From Salvator merianae (Eukaryota > Chordata > Lepidosauria > Squamata > Teiidae), in the NCBI GenBank assembly GCA_003586115.2, contig QVOM02000034.1:19636684-19700683 (forward strand): DNA of 64,000 bases, read 5' to 3'. Under the pieces are notes generated by a model. That model had not been told where the DNA came from and made no database searches. It saw only the letters and a list, made by a program, of their open reading frames with translations. This document shows, one piece after another, positions 26,385 to 38,951 of the stretch. The translations under genes and the position numbers were made by a program. How positions within the stretch are numbered: position 1 is the first letter of the stretch; every line of letters starts with the position of its first letter.

Positions 26385-26600
26385 TAACTTAAGAACACGA
26401 GAAGCCCTGCTGGATTAGGCCATAGCCCATCTAGTCCAGCATCCTGTCCCACACACCAATGGCTTCTGGGTATTCTCAAGGAGAATACAAAGGCAAAACC
26501 TTCACCTGCTCTCAACTTCCTGCAAATGGCCTTTAGAAGCATCCTGTCTGTCTCTCCAACCTGAAGGCAATATTTGGACATCAATTCTAGTAGCCTGACC
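26385..26600 (-). mobile_element. CR1-like LINE 3' end fragment
   Basis: 'aagccctgctggattaggcc', 'catctagtccagcatcctgt' and 'caccttcacctgctctc'-type segments match 15965-16175 in the same orientation. Read on the minus strand this is the LINE 3' terminus. Confidence 0.75.
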
Positions 26601-26604
26601 TACT

Positions 26605-26800
26605 TGGAGTTCTCAGGTTTGAGTCCCTATTTAGTCATGAAAGTTCACTAGGTGACTTTAAGCCAGTCACTGCCTTTCAGCCTAACCTACCTCGCAGAGC
26701 TGTTCTGAAATAAAAATGGAGGGTAGGAGAACGGTATTTGCTGCCTTTAGCTTTCTGGAGGAAAGATGGATAAATGCAATCAATAAAAATATACAAAATA
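26605..26800 (+). mobile_element. SINE-like repeat
   Basis: 'ggtttgagtccctatttag' carries a B-box-like motif. It is followed by 'agccagtcactgcctttcag', 'cctaacctacctcgcagag' and a tail with 'aaatggag...gg' and 'caataaaaata', the layout of squamate tRNA-derived SINEs with a LINE-like tail. The 5' head with the A box is missing. Confidence 0.6.
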
Positions 26801-27435
26801 TGTATGCTTGCAAATATATAGTGCCAGCTTGCCTGATGGGGTGGGGAAGAAGCTCAAGGGTACCTTGTCTTTGACTGTACCAATACACCCACCATTGCCT
26901 TATCCCTCCCTGACCCCACTGCTCCCTATTCTTACAGTCATTAGCATTTAAATGACTCTGCCCACCAAGGGCAACTTTTTTACTTGGGGACCACCATTTT
27001 GTCCATAACCCTGAACCTTAACATAGCAAGCCAGTGGTCCATTTGGCTCCTTGGTAGAGTCAGCCCTGCTGGTGTTTCCCTGAATTCCAGCTGAGAAATG
27101 TTGGCTAGAGAAAGGACAGCACCATCTAATTCCTGAGTGTTCCAATGGACAAACAGCACAAAAGTAAAGGTAGAGATGCTTTGAGCTGAGTTCAGCTCTT
27201 GATGAGTATAGACATATCCATGTATTTTTCTTGGCAGCGGTATGGAAGTAGTTTGCTATTCTCTTCTTCCAGGAAGCTTTTCATCTTCCCTGTCTAGTCC
27301 ACAGCCTTTTCGTTTTGAGTCTTCTCCAGGTGCTAATCAGGTCTGATCTTTTACAGGTACTAATCAGGCATTAGTAATCCCTAATTACTAATCACTAATC
27401 AGGCATTAGTAATGGAGAGTCCAAAAAGAACAGTA

Positions 27436-27880
27436 GGGCTGTAACCAGACGATGGGAATATAGTGCCATTCATTATGGTGCCGCTATGGTGGGATTGCCA
27501 CACGTATCTGTGGCAAACCCACCATAGCTATGCTATATCCCCCCTAAAATGCATGATTCCTTATTTTGGGAAAACCTGACTCTGATGGAGGTTTTTTTCA
27601 AAATCATGTGACCACTTACTTTTGTAGGCTAAGCCACCATTGTTGTTCTGGCCACCGCACATCCGCGTTGGCCAGAAAAGATGGCTACACATGTGCAGTG
27701 TTGACATTATGCACTTCCAGGTTTTTGGCACTAGCTAAATACCCCAAAGTGTGCAGCACCAAAAAGCTCACAGACAGCATAGTCCCCTGCACTATCTAGT
27801 CGATAGGTGATCATTCCAGAGCATCTTTTTCTGGACTATTGCCTGTTGGTGCTGTATTCAGCCAGCATCCGGAGCTGGCC
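27436..27880. mobile_element. Harbinger-like MITE (group E)
   Basis: It starts GGGCTGTAACCAGACG and ends with the inverse of GGCCAGCTCCGGATG. The central subterminal palindrome 'gggattgccacacgtatctg...' near 27490-27520 is shared with 34295-34330, 49680-49710 and 55265-55300. Confidence 0.65.
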
Positions 27881-27969
27881 TAGGTGAATAACTGCTCTCC
27901 GGTGCTAATGGACAGCAGGAAGGCAGGTCGGCAAATTCAGACATGCAGTGCCTTCCTACAGTGCTTTAT

Positions 27970-28160
27970 GGCTGTATCTACACACAGTAAAAAAAAGGGG
28001 GGGCTCAGAAGTGACTTAGAGGTGATAAGATGTGGACACTATTGTTCTCATCCCATCTGTAATTCACATTAAAGGCCAGAAAATGACTTTGGATTGTGGA
28101 TTAGAGAAACACTGGCATGTGGATGCTACCACCTCTAAGGCACTTTTGGGTCATCTTTTT
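27970..28160. mobile_element. MITE fragment (group C)
   Basis: It starts GGCTGTATCTACACACAG after TAT. 'gttctcatcccatctgtaat' and 'gcatgtggatgctaccacc' match 3100-3190. The right end is not defined. Confidence 0.5.
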
Positions 28161-28289
28161 TACAACCCAAGTCTAAGGTGAAGTTGTTTCGGGAGTCTTC
28201 CAGTAAAGATCTAAACATTAGAGAACTTTCCTTTGTAAGGAGGGCCTGAAGGAAAGTAAAAGAGATCATATGCATCTTTCTTCTTTCAA

Positions 28290-28470
28290 ATGCTGCAGCT
28301 ACAGCTAAGTTTAAATCCACATTTGATCCACATTCAGAATGGGAGAAGACATCAGCAAAGTGATGAACTGTTTTCTTTCTGTGTTAACTAACCCAAATGT
28401 GAATTTTATAGTTCAGATAATGTGAAAGGAAAATCGCTGGTCATTTTGCGGTATGTTTTAGGTGTAGTTG
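28290..28470. repeat. Second copy of the 22850-23110 dispersed repeat
   Basis: Collinear with 22895-23090 at a level of identity that is visible by eye but diverged. Confidence 0.45.
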
Positions 28471-29414
28471 GAACCAAAGTCTGAGTGGAAATCTCTCCCC
28501 CACCCTCATTTACTTCTCAAAAGTCATCACAGAGATACCTTCTCCTTCCCCTTCCCCTTTTATCTCTTCACAATGCTGAGTACACTATGGATTTACACTG
28601 CTTTCCAAGGTGTATGGAAAATCAACATGTCACTGCAAAGTGTTCCAATTGCTCCTTATTCCTTCTATGCATTTTTAAAAAATTGCTTTATGGATACTTT
28701 TTAGTTGAGAAATGCTCATCCATGCAACTTTTCTACTAGAGGTGACACAGACCAGGAAAAAACTGTTGCATATGTTATATAAAATGTAGTCATGTGCATT
28801 AGAGATTTTCGCTATCTAATAGTATCAGATTTTCTCTATCCAGTAGTATCTGGAAGTTGGTATAGTTCTAATGAAATGGTTGTTAAACATTTCTTCTGCA
28901 GAGTACTGAAGAAGGTAGGGTAATTTTTGCAGACTATGACCAAATCCACACTTACCTGTTTGGAATAGTCTCTAAAGACCATCCCAGGCTGGTTAAAGTC
29001 CAGGACAGCTATTTGCACCCTGGTCGAAGGAACATTACCATTCCTGTCTAGCAGTGGCAGGCATGCAAATGGCTGGCCACCTGGGATGTCCCAGGCCTTG
29101 TGTCTGGATGTCAGATGCCCCGCCCATCCCTAGCCATGATTGGGTGAGGGGACATAGTGTATGCTGCGACAAGGCTTGGACTGGAAGTGTCCCATTTGCA
29201 CCATTTCCAAACTGCTCCCGATGCTGCAGGACAGCTTCTGGACTACTGTTAAGTTGTCCACAGCAGATAAGGCTTAGGAATGGGTCAGAACACCTCAGGG
29301 ACAGCTACAATGGATGCTGGTGTGAACAATGCATTCCTGTGATCTGCCTAGAACTATCTCCGAGGCAAGTGCGGAAAAGCCCTATGATCCTGCAGCTAGT
29401 TAGTGCAAGACTAA
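28471..29414. other. Intron 1, no feature recognised
   Basis: No exon or complete repeat. The region around 28940-29400 resembles MITE interior sequence without clear termini. Confidence 0.4.
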
Positions 29415-29594
29415 GGCTCTTTCTGCACTTGGCCTTATTGCAGATTATATCCCGGAATAGGGACCTGCCATCCACATGCTAATGCAAACTATAAAAGGTC
29501 TTGCCCAGGGCCTACCATAGTCTGCACTAGCATGCAGTTGGCAGGTCTCTATTCTGAGATATAATCTGGAATAAGTCCAAGTGCAGAAAGGCCC
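29415..29594. mobile_element. Foldback MITE (group B), intact ends with TAA duplication
   Basis: The termini are GGCTCTTTCTGCACTTGG and the inverse of GGGCCTTTCTGCACTTGG, flanked on both sides by TAA (29412-29414, 29595-29597). The arms, each with 'cctgccatccacatgcta' or its inverse, fold around about 29508. At 180 bp it is the best-preserved group B copy. Confidence 0.85.
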
Positions 29595-30029
29595 TAAGAG
29601 GCCAGCATGAGAACAGAAGCTTGAGACACACCAATCTGAGCCATCTGCCTTCCTGGGGACTTGTCTGTTTCAGACTTCCAGAGGCGGCAGGCAAAATTAA
29701 TCAATGTCAGGCCTGTCTGCTTCCTGGTGAGGTTTAATGATGCACTGAAAAAGGGATCACTGCTGTCAGAGGGAAGAGGGATTGATGGTCTCTTGGCAGA
29801 AATCACTTGTGAAATGAAGGAATCAGCCTGGGTGTCTGATCAGGGAAGCTCTTTGGCTCCCATCACACAGTCAGCCAGGCTCTGCATTCTCTGGGTCAAA
29901 CAGTAAAAGCTGGAAGCCGGCACATACACGTGGGAACCATTTCATAGGGTGAATTTCTTTCCTCACCCAGTGTAGCTAGTCCTACGTGGAATGTATTGAA
30001 ATGAAATTTCTACTAGCATGCAGGTATGT

Positions 30030-30463
30030 GGGTCTGTTCACACTTTACATGTAGTGAGTGATCAGACACTCACTGGGTAAGTACATTCACATGGCCCCAC
30101 CGCTGCAGCATCTGGGAGCATCTGTAGCCACTTTCGGATGCTACTAGCTGTGGACAGTTATTTTATTGACCTGGATTGCTCCCAGTCAGCAGCATTTGCA
30201 CCTTCTTCTGGGTGCAAACTCTGTGAGTGGGGAGTGTGGTATGGCCGCACAGTCACGCACCATGTCCCCAGTTGCCATGGCAATGGTCGTTTGTAGCTGT
30301 GGCTGCTGTCATGGCAGTCAGGTTGGCCATCCACACTCTGAGCGCTGGAGGCTCAGTACAGGACTGTTCTAGCCTTCGCAGTGTGGACGGCCGCCACACT
30401 GTGTGGTCTTGTACAGCCTGGAATGGTATCAACAATACCATTCTATGAAGTGTGAACAGGCCC
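30030..30463. mobile_element. Harbinger-like MITE (group A), TGT target duplication
   Basis: The termini are GGGTCTGTTCACACTT and the inverse of GGGCCTGTTCACACTT. TGT flanks both sides (30027-30029, 30464-30466). A subterminal hairpin 'tagtgagtgatcagacactc' lies near 30050. The other end has a palindrome arm 'gaatggtatcaacaatacca'. Confidence 0.8.
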
Positions 30464-30466
30464 TGT

Positions 30467-32013
30467 GTCTCCACTTAACACCACAGGCACTTCCTAGGAA
30501 GGTCTTGGGCATCACGTTTCCACTTGCGGACGTGTGCCACTATTTGGTACACTATCCAATTTCTGAATTGCTATGCACAAAATAATTATTACCTTTACTG
30601 TAAAAAAACAGTGGCCTGTCCAGACAATTAAACCCAATAAGAAATCTATTCTCTGGAAACTTGCTTGTTTTGCTTGTGATGCTGCTGGACTGCGAGAGAT
30701 TGCACTGTAGCACCTGGCAATTTATGTGACATTGTAATATGCCTTTTATATTTATTTAATCTTTTTGTTGTAACTAGTGGTTAAAACAATAAATTATATA
30801 CCTATATACAAACATTCATATAAACATATGTACATACACTTGCAGTGGCATGGCATAGCCACCAGAGAACACTATGCCCAGCTGGTGCCTGGGAGGAAGG
30901 GTGTGGAATTGTATTCCAGTGACAAGCGCCTCGTCTCCTGCTTTGTTGAATGCCAGCATGTGTCAACATGGATACTAGGAAGCTCCCAGTGATGCAGCAC
31001 GATGTGTGAGTCTGTGGAAGTACATGCCCCCAAGTGCCTCCCCCAAGGCTGTGGAGACACAGCCTAAGCCTTCATGTGGACAGAGGTGGAAAAGATATGG
31101 CTTTGAGGGAAGGTGAGAGTTTTTTCTCAGTCATACTCAATCCTCTGTTAACATATTGCGTGCAGGCAGGATAACTTAAGGCTCCTTTACGGAGCATGTT
31201 TACTAACATTTCCTTTTGTAGGAGGTGATAGAGTGGAAACCTTCTTTCCTCACCAGACCTTAGACAAATGATATTGACGTACATTCTTGGGGTAGTTTCA
31301 ATCTTGTGGTAAAACGTCTGTGACTTTTTTTGTTTTGTAATCAATTTGTATCTCACATCCTTACCTTACTGATTCTAACTGTATTTTGGGGTTAGACAGA
31401 CAACACCCTTCAGTAACCAAGAACAATTTACAGTAGCCCCTCATTATTGCTAGGGTTAGGTTCCTACAAACCGTTGTCATAAATTTTAAATATTAGGATT
31501 CAGAATCACCAGAGGTGCACCTCTTGATCTCCTAGAGATGGGGTGGGGACAGGCAGGAGATAGGGCTTGGGGTGCAGATTGGGGCACAGGCTAGGGAGGC
31601 CAAAATAGACAAGCAGTGTGCCTACCTGGCTTTTTCTTTGCATACTAGGGTGATGTGGTATAGTGGGACAGTTGGCCTATGAACAGGGCAAAGCTAGACT
31701 TCCCTATACCCTCCCAAGCTTGGCAGTTTCTGCAGCTACATTGTTCATACCACCCTAAAACTGGTCCTGGACCACCAAGACACTGTTTTCAAAAGAAATA
31801 TTTTCAGACTAGTTTAAAGTAGCTTGAGAAGAGACAGATTAAACAACAGTTTGGAACAACTATAATTCTCATTGTGAAGTCCATTATGTGAACTGCTCCC
31901 ATTGTAGCCTGACCCAAATCAAACCACATCATGAGGTTCTGTTTAAGGCTGTGTATATTTTTCACAGTATAGAATAAATAAAAATTCCATTTACAAATAC
32001 AGTAGCACACAAT
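30467..32013. other. Intron 1, no feature recognised
   Basis: AT-rich intronic sequence with no exon or defined repeat. Short ATA/ACA-rich patches occur around 30790-30840. Confidence 0.45.
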
Positions 32014-32458
32014 GGGCCAGTGTGCACTTACCAGCCTAGTATAGTATAACGAAGACCCAGCCGCGCGGCAGATGTTTGTTATTCAAGTGCTAGAACAGCC
32101 CCATACCAGGCCACCATAATTTGAAGGGTGAATGGCAGACCTGATCACCATGATAGCTGTTGTGCAACATCTGGTGCTCAGCTGGACATTGCGATGGAGA
32201 TTGGAATACAGCACACAACTGCGCAGTCACAGTTGCCCTGCCCACTCACAGCATTTGCACCCAGAAGAGGGCGCAAACCCTGCTGACTGGGAGCCACCCA
32301 GCTGCTCCCAGTCAAGCTGTGGACAATGTTTTAATTTTACAAAACTAGTAGCATCCAGGAACAGCTGGAGGTGCTCCTGGACACAGGAGCCACGTGGGTG
32401 TGTGAACAGGCCTGTCCAGTGAGCATCTGGAAGCTCACCAAAAAGTATGAACAGGCCC
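32014..32458. mobile_element. Harbinger-like MITE (group A)
   Basis: It starts GGGCCAGTGTGCACTTACC and ends with the inverse of GGGCCTGTTCATACTTTTT. The subterminal 'cctagtatagtataacga' is a decayed version of the palindrome seen at 43350. The flanks AAT and TAT are not an exact duplication. Confidence 0.65.
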
Positions 32459-32469
32459 TATGGCTGCCT

Positions 32470-32960
32470 CCACCCTGCGCACCTTGGTGTGCAATGCAGA
32501 ATCTAGTTTTGGCCTGGAGCAGTCATTCCGGGCCAAGAATGTAGTGGTGGTTGGCAGTGTGTGCCAGGGGCCATCCATACTACCATGGGCTGGCTCAGCC
32601 CAACCCCAGAGGCCAGAATCAAAAGTTTCAGGCCTCCAAAGTTGCTGGCCAGGGGGATTTTCCCCAGGCACACAGAAAACTCATTTTCAGGATTGTGTCT
32701 GGGAGCCCAGCAAAATGGCATCAGGCTCCACATGCCCCAGCATGATAGATAGATAGACCAGTCTATGGTGGGAATGCTTGGGAGACTGCTTTAAATTGGT
32801 CTCCAGTTGGCACACTCACCAACCCCATGTTGGTGCCAGGGAACAGGCCAATTGTCTGTGTCTTGTGGCCAAAATATTCCTCAGGAGGCCCTGCTTTCTG
32901 GGACCTGCAAGAGTAAGCAGGTGTGGCATTCCCAAGAGACAACTGGCATGCTCCCAAAGG
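32470..32960. mobile_element. Probable MITE (group G)
   Basis: 'aggccagaatcaaaagtttc', 'gggggattttcccc' and 'actcattttcaggattg' parallel segments of 2690-2760 and 4400-4460. The ends are not defined. Confidence 0.35.
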
Positions 32961-33861
32961 ATCGTGCAGAAGCTGCCAACTTTATAAACATTAAGTCATA
33001 TCTGTCCCTAACTAGCATGTTCCAGATGTTTTAAGCATAGATGCCATTTGTATTTTAGGGTCACAGCTGGGCATCATGATTCTTGAGAGGGAGGTAAGAA
33101 AGATACTACATGCATGTAGAGACATGAAACTAGCTTGGCTTTTTCTTTGCTGTGATTTTCCAAAGGATGGAAATCAACAGCTCACCTATCTTACACCCAT
33201 AAACAGCTCACCTATCTCAACATGTCAGTATATATATAAGCAACTTGGATGTACAGGGTGGCAGCTTTACAGAGCACCAAAATAAATAGAACTGCTTCTC
33301 TCACCTATTAAATAGCCTAGCTTGATAAATATTGGTAATCGCTGTACCTAGAGTAGACAAGTCTGTGCATTTTAAAAAATTAATTAAAACTTGCACGGAA
33401 AACCAAGAGCGGGATTGGCTGGTAAAATGGTGGGAGTGGGAAAAGCATCAGCGTTTTGCTTTGCCTGTGGTGCCAGAGAAAAAGGATTTGGCTTGGCCTT
33501 GAACAGCACCTTGAAGCATTTATGCTGGAAGATCCCAGACGTGCATTCAATGCAGCCTTAAAAAGCCTCTCAAATCTGCCAGACTGATGTGCTCTAAATA
33601 GCAATCACTCAGTTGGCAAGAATAGCTCGGAATCAGCTTTGCATTGCTCCTACTGTGGTTGCCAAGTTGGAATAAAGGCTTGCGTTTGTGTGCGTGTGCA
33701 CATACACAAGAGCAATGACAGATGGAAATAGTGGTGACAATGCAGAAAGACTCTGCAAAAGTCCTTGAGCCTTCCTCCAGCAACCTTGCTACCACCACTA
33801 ACTGTAATGATTTTTTTGTCCTTGTTCAGGAAACTAGTCCTTAAGAATCATCCTGATGGTC
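32961..33861. other. Intron 1, no feature recognised
   Basis: No exon or clear repeat. A CA/TG-rich patch lies near 33680-33710. Confidence 0.45.
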
Positions 33862-33864
33862 TTA

Positions 33865-34377
33865 GGCCGGCTCCAGACGCCAGCTGAATATCATGCTAAC
33901 AGGCAATATTTGGGGGAAAGCCCCTCCGGAATTATTGCCTGTTGGCTAGATAGTGTGTGTGTGTGTGTGAGGGGGGGGGGCTCATACTGTCTGTGTGTGT
34001 TATAGTGCAGTCGTGCCCACTGCTCATGCACAGCCATCTTTTTGCCCCCTGCGCATGCATGGTGGACATGCACATCCAGGTATTTGGAGCACCAAATGCC
34101 CGGATGTGCGCAATGCCACCACCACATATGCACGGCCATCTTTTTCAGCCATCGCACATGCACAGTGCCACAGTGAAGATGGTGACTCCATCTAGAAGGT
34201 AATAGTGCTATTTCGGGAAAACCCACTATGAGAGTCTGTTGTTTCCTAAATAGTCCATTGCACATTTTAGCGGGGATATAGAGTAGCTATAGTGGGGATG
34301 CCACAGATACGTGTGGCAATCCTACCATAGTGGGACCATAAAGAATGGCACTGTATCCCCCCCGTCTAGATGGGGTC
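33865..34377. mobile_element. Harbinger-like MITE (group E), TTA target duplication
   Basis: It starts GGCCGGCTCCAGACGCC and ends with the inverse of GACCCCATCTAGACGGG. TTA flanks both ends (33862-33864, 34378-34380). A GT run is expanded at 33953-33969, and a palindromic 'gatgccacagatacgtgtggc' core lies near 34297. Confidence 0.8.
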
Positions 34378-34380
34378 TTA

Positions 34381-35293
34381 GCAGGATTGGCAGTATCCTT
34401 GCAGGATTAGCCTATGTTTTCTGGGTGAGAGTTCATTCTGAAGTCAATCCTAGTGAAAGGCCTCCTCCAGGGAATGCAGATATTAGATTTTCTTTCATTT
34501 CCACTTTACAGGAAAAGAGGAATGGCCAAGTTTGTCCTGCCGCGTCTCTCACAGTACAAAAACTTTATGTCACAGACTTTAGTTCTGAATGGTGCTAGTG
34601 CACTCTTGTCTTGTGGGGTGGTCTGCTAGATCCCAGGCCATTAATTGTGTGAGATGCATTTTAATTAATAACAGAAAGCTGCCCCAGACCAAGTCTGAAT
34701 ATTGGTCTACCTTTGGACAATATGGACTACCCTGATGGGCATTGGCTACCCAGAGTTTCAGGAAAGAATCTCTCTAAATTCTTCCTTGAACTGCCAGTGA
34801 ATGAGCATAAGACTTTCTGCATGCAGTGCACAGGCTAAATTATTTTCCTTCTCTTGTCATGGATCTCAGCCCTAGCCGTCTTATTTGGGGCTTGATTAAT
34901 TTCATGGTCATTTTGCGTGGCTGTTCTGTTGGCAGGTATCTTAAACAGGCAATATTTTCTTGCACACACTGGAATGACTACAGCATCTATATACAATGCG
35001 ATGCAAATGGAAATCAGGAGTTTGGCTGAGGGAATAAGACAACCATAATGACTCATGACTGGAAACCACATTTGAAAAAGTAATGGCAGAGCTGAGGAAG
35101 GAGTACGTCATCCAAACTCAGTACACTGCAGTGGGCATTCTGATATCAATCTGATTTTATTTTGAGATTTCTAAGGTTGCACTCCATTACACAGCAAAGG
35201 CATCTTAAGTGAGACCACTTTCCATTACCCTCAACGGAAATCTGCTGGCCTGAGGGCCTGATTAAGGATCCTTCACTGCCTAATGGAGACAGA
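34381..35293. other. Intron 1, no feature recognised
   Basis: No exon or defined repeat visible. Confidence 0.45.
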
Positions 35294-35745
35294 GTGCCTG
35301 TCTGCACTTTTCACCGTAGAACAGGATAATTATCCTGTTCTACGCTGGAACAGACCTCGCAGTGCAGCGACCAGCCACACTGCGAGACCATAGAACAGAC
35401 CGACAGCAGGATACCAGCATTTGTAGTGCAAATGCTGGTGTCCTGTGTCATGACAGTGGCCGGGAAACTTCCCATCGCTGCGATGGTGACTGGCGATGGC
35501 ACAGGCACAGGCGGAGCTGTGCTGTGCCACTCTGTGTTTGCATCTGGAAGGGGGTCCGAACACAGTGTGGTGGGAGCAGTCCAGCTGCTCCCAGGACACT
35601 GTGCAACATGATCTTGTGCTCCACAGCAGGTAGTGATCAAGAGCAGCTATAGTCTGCTCCTGATCACTAGGGCCCCTGCAAAATGCAGAAGCACTTGACT
35701 AGTGAGCGTCCCTGACACTCACCAGTGTCAAGTGCAGAAAGGCCC
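35294..35745. mobile_element. Harbinger-like MITE (group A) with perfect 30-bp palindrome
   Basis: It starts GTGCCTGTCTGCACTT and ends with the inverse of GGGCCTTTCTGCACTTGA. A perfect 30-bp palindrome occupies 35315-35344 (centre AATT). Near the other end CTAGTGAGCGTC and GACACTCACCAG form a second hairpin (about 35699-35726). Confidence 0.75.
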
Positions 35746-37559
35746 ATAGCCTCAGTCTGAGTGAAGGACTCTATTTCATCTTATGATGTTTAAGTGGTGA
35801 TATACAGACACATGTATGAAATGATTTTGAAGTTTGTAGAACTGACCAGGAGCTGCTGATCATAAGGAAAAAGTGGGCAGTTCCCCACATACCCTGCAGC
35901 TCAGAGTTTGTGTTCATCCCCCTTTTCTCCTTCATAGATGTTTCAGTTCACTGTTGACTCATATGTGCAAAATCCAATTATTTTCAATAACTTCAATTTT
36001 CATATGTGTCTGCCCAGAATTACAGCCTCACAGTGTCTTACCTATTAATAGAAAAGAGCAGCAAACTCAGAGATAGAATACTTCCCCTATACTTGTGAGT
36101 TTATAACTTATGAGTAATGCTTTATGACCCTCGACTATTTGTGAGACAAAACACCAGTCATGTTCATAAGACTCCAGGAATGTTTTTGATGGAGGGCAGT
36201 CAGAAACATTTGTTGGCACTGCCCGTACTCATGAGTTTCGGGATATGCGCTATTTGGGCATAATGTAACACTAGCAATTAGAAAGGAATTATTGTATTGC
36301 TGCGAAGTATTCAGATTGCATATGGTTAGTAAAACTGTGGCCCTCCAGATGTTACTAGAGTTTTAACACCCATTATCCCCAGCTAGCATGCCATTTCTCC
36401 TGTGCTGCAGAAAAGTTCCTGAGGTCATAAGTAACTGCTGATGCCTGCTTTCAGGTTTCCTGTAGAATTGAGTTGGCCAGTAGCCCCTGAGGAATGTCTC
36501 ATCTGCATTGCAGACTGATTTACTAGAAGGCCGTATCTCCCAGTTGAATGCCATGTTCACATGAAAATGTAGCCTGCTCCCTTGGGAGTCTGCTTTAAAG
36601 CAGTCTCCGAAACATTCCTTGATGGCAGACTAGACCAGCTGCTTGTGTCTGGATTGCAACAAACGATTGAGCCAGTCTACCAGGCATGAGGAGTCTACTG
36701 CCATTTCACCAGGCTCCTGAAAGCAGCCACAGAAGTGCACCCAGCAGGTCGCTCCAGAGGCTAAGAACTTTCATTCTCAACCTTTGAAGTTGGGCTGAAA
36801 CAGCCCTTGGTGTAGACCTCTGCCCGCCCTTCTGATCCTGAGCTAGATGACTTGATCTGGTTCCAAACAAGCCTCAAACAGCTTGGAATATCACATTCTA
36901 TGTGGATCCTACTGTGAGGACGGGCTGGTAGGCTAAGTGGACCATTTAGCCACTGCCAATGGAATCTTCTTGGGGTTTTGATTGTCACAGATGATAGGAA
37001 ATGCTATAGATTCCAGCAGCATCTGCCACAGGCTCCCCTCTGCTGATACAGCACTTTAATTATGTGAAATGCTTTGCAGTGGCATCCCATTGATTCGGAC
37101 TGCGGGGAAATGACTGCAAATTACAAGAGTTTCCTGTATTTCAGAAGAAGGCATTGCAGATGGTCATGGCAACCAGCAAAGCCACTGATCTCCTTGCATT
37201 TCCCCACTATGACCTGGTTCTCTCAATACCCTCTTCTTGAATGCATCAAAGCTCTTTGATGTGCACCTTCCCCTTTATTATATCGAAACTGTGTGCCTTT
37301 ATAAACAGGGCCAGACATGGCAGGTTTTACATGGCACACACTGCGGAGACCTGTTTGATATTGCTTGAATAGGGCAGAGTGGAAGCAGGGAGGCACTTCT
37401 ATGGATAAGTAAATCTGCAAATTTACTCAGCATGCTCACAAAATTCTCCCTTTTTGTGACTTGCACAAGTGTCCAATGAAAACAGTTTTCTTATCCCCCT
37501 TTCAGCTCATGCAGGTGAATTCTTTAGGTTACAAGACTGAGAAAATCTGACTCGACAGT
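35746..37559. other. Intron 1, no exon recognised
   Basis: The segment 36550-36900 has group G-like pieces without clear ends. The remainder is unassigned intronic DNA. Confidence 0.4.
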
Positions 37560-38040
37560 CCTTGTTCACTGCTAATAAACAGCCTATAAAAATATGTACT
37601 TAATGAATATGCTTAATAAAACTATCCATACAGGAATAAAAATGGCTCTGCATTAGAAATCATGGAGAGGAGTGAAAACAAGAACATATATTTCCAGTTC
37701 TTTCAGCTTCTCCTACTCTCTCTCTTCTCTCTTCTGTTTATTTTGTAGTTTAAGAATGAGCAAGGGCCTTGGAGGATTTAGTGGAGGATGAGGTGGCTAT
37801 AAAAACCTTTCTACAGCTCCAGCATGCTACTGTTATCATAATATTTAATTTGCAAGCTAATCTATCAAGACGTCATTCTAATCGTCCATAACTTGCCCTT
37901 GGAGTAATCAGAATCTCCTTTGTGGTTACATAGGAAAACTCTTTTTAAATGAAATTAGCATGACTTAATAGAAAAAGAAAATCCAGGGCATTAAATTTTA
38001 ATTACCACTGTTGTCTCAACTATGTTCAAACAAAAGAACA
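37560..38040. other. AT-rich non-repetitive intronic block
   Basis: This stretch contains none of the repeat families seen elsewhere and includes several TAAT/ATTA core motifs ('tttaattacc', 'aagctaatctatcaag'). It could be an ordinary unique intron segment or a conserved non-coding element. Nothing in a single sequence can decide this. Confidence 0.25.
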
Positions 38041-38288
38041 GCTTGTCACTGCAGCTTCAGTTGGATTTTGCATAATCTTCTCTATGTCCCTTCTGTTTAT
38101 TTCTGAGCACACAATATATTATTGTATAAAACATCTATATATGAAGAAAATTGTCTTGAGATATATATATACAGAGAGAGAGAGGGAGAGAGAGAGACTG
38201 AATTCCAGCTGAATTTTCTTTTTCAACTGCAGCAAGATCAAATTCTGCAATTCAGATCATTCCCAATGTGCATTATTCTGCTTGAAAA

Positions 38289-38475
38289 TATCTCTACAGG
38301 TCACTGACATTAACCAGAAGACATTAGATAGATCAAGACTAGTGCAATTTTTGTTCTATATTGGGCTGCCATTAAAGTTGCTTCAGAAGCCAAAGCCAGT
38401 GTGGAATGCGGCAGCTAGACTTCAAATGACAGCTGCCTACTGCAAGCATATTATACAGAACTTCACTGGATGCTA
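38289..38475 (+). mobile_element. L2-like LINE fragment
   Basis: The frame reads 'IGLPLKLLQKPKPVWNAAARL', a degraded form of the LINE signature also present inverted at 7255-7380, in sense orientation here. Confidence 0.65.
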
Positions 38476-38756
38476 ATCTACTGCAGTCATCTCCTGCAAT
38501 TTTGCACAACACAGTTTGTTCACACACAATTGCTAAAGTGCTTGTTCTCTTGTGTAGCATGAAACCACACTATTCAAGAACACATTATAAAATTCAGCGT
38601 TTGTAACTGGAAATCAGCAGTTAGGGAAACTGGCAATCGCTTTTGGTTTCCGTAATGCAGTTTATATAGGATGGTGGTTTCCCAGAATGGAAACATTGTG
38701 TTATATAAGGGATAGCTATATTATGCAATGATTAAGGTTTCACTACTAACATATGA

Positions 38757-38951
38757 GCAGCTGCAGTGGTAAAGAAGAAACTGCCTGCACAGCAAAGGGC
38801 TGCCAGTTCAATCCCCAACCTCTCATCAGAAGTAGGCAATGGCAAACCACTTCTGTATCTCTGCCAAGAAAACTGCATAGAGGTGCCCATGGAGGTGCTT
38901 ATGCAGTCAACAGGAGTCAACTATGACTCAGTCGTACGCAACAACCAGCAA
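38757..38951 (+). mobile_element. tRNA-derived SINE
   Basis: A head with 'gcagtggtaaagaagaaact' (A-box-like) and 'gccagttcaatcccc' (B box) is followed by 'ggcaatggcaaaccacttct' and 'ggagtcaactatgactcag', the body of a widespread squamate SINE type. Confidence 0.7.

Noticed and set aside
35315..35344. Perfect 30-bp palindrome considered as a regulatory protein binding site
   Set aside because: It is a fixed part of a dispersed MITE family with similar palindromes in other copies, so transposon structure explains it better.
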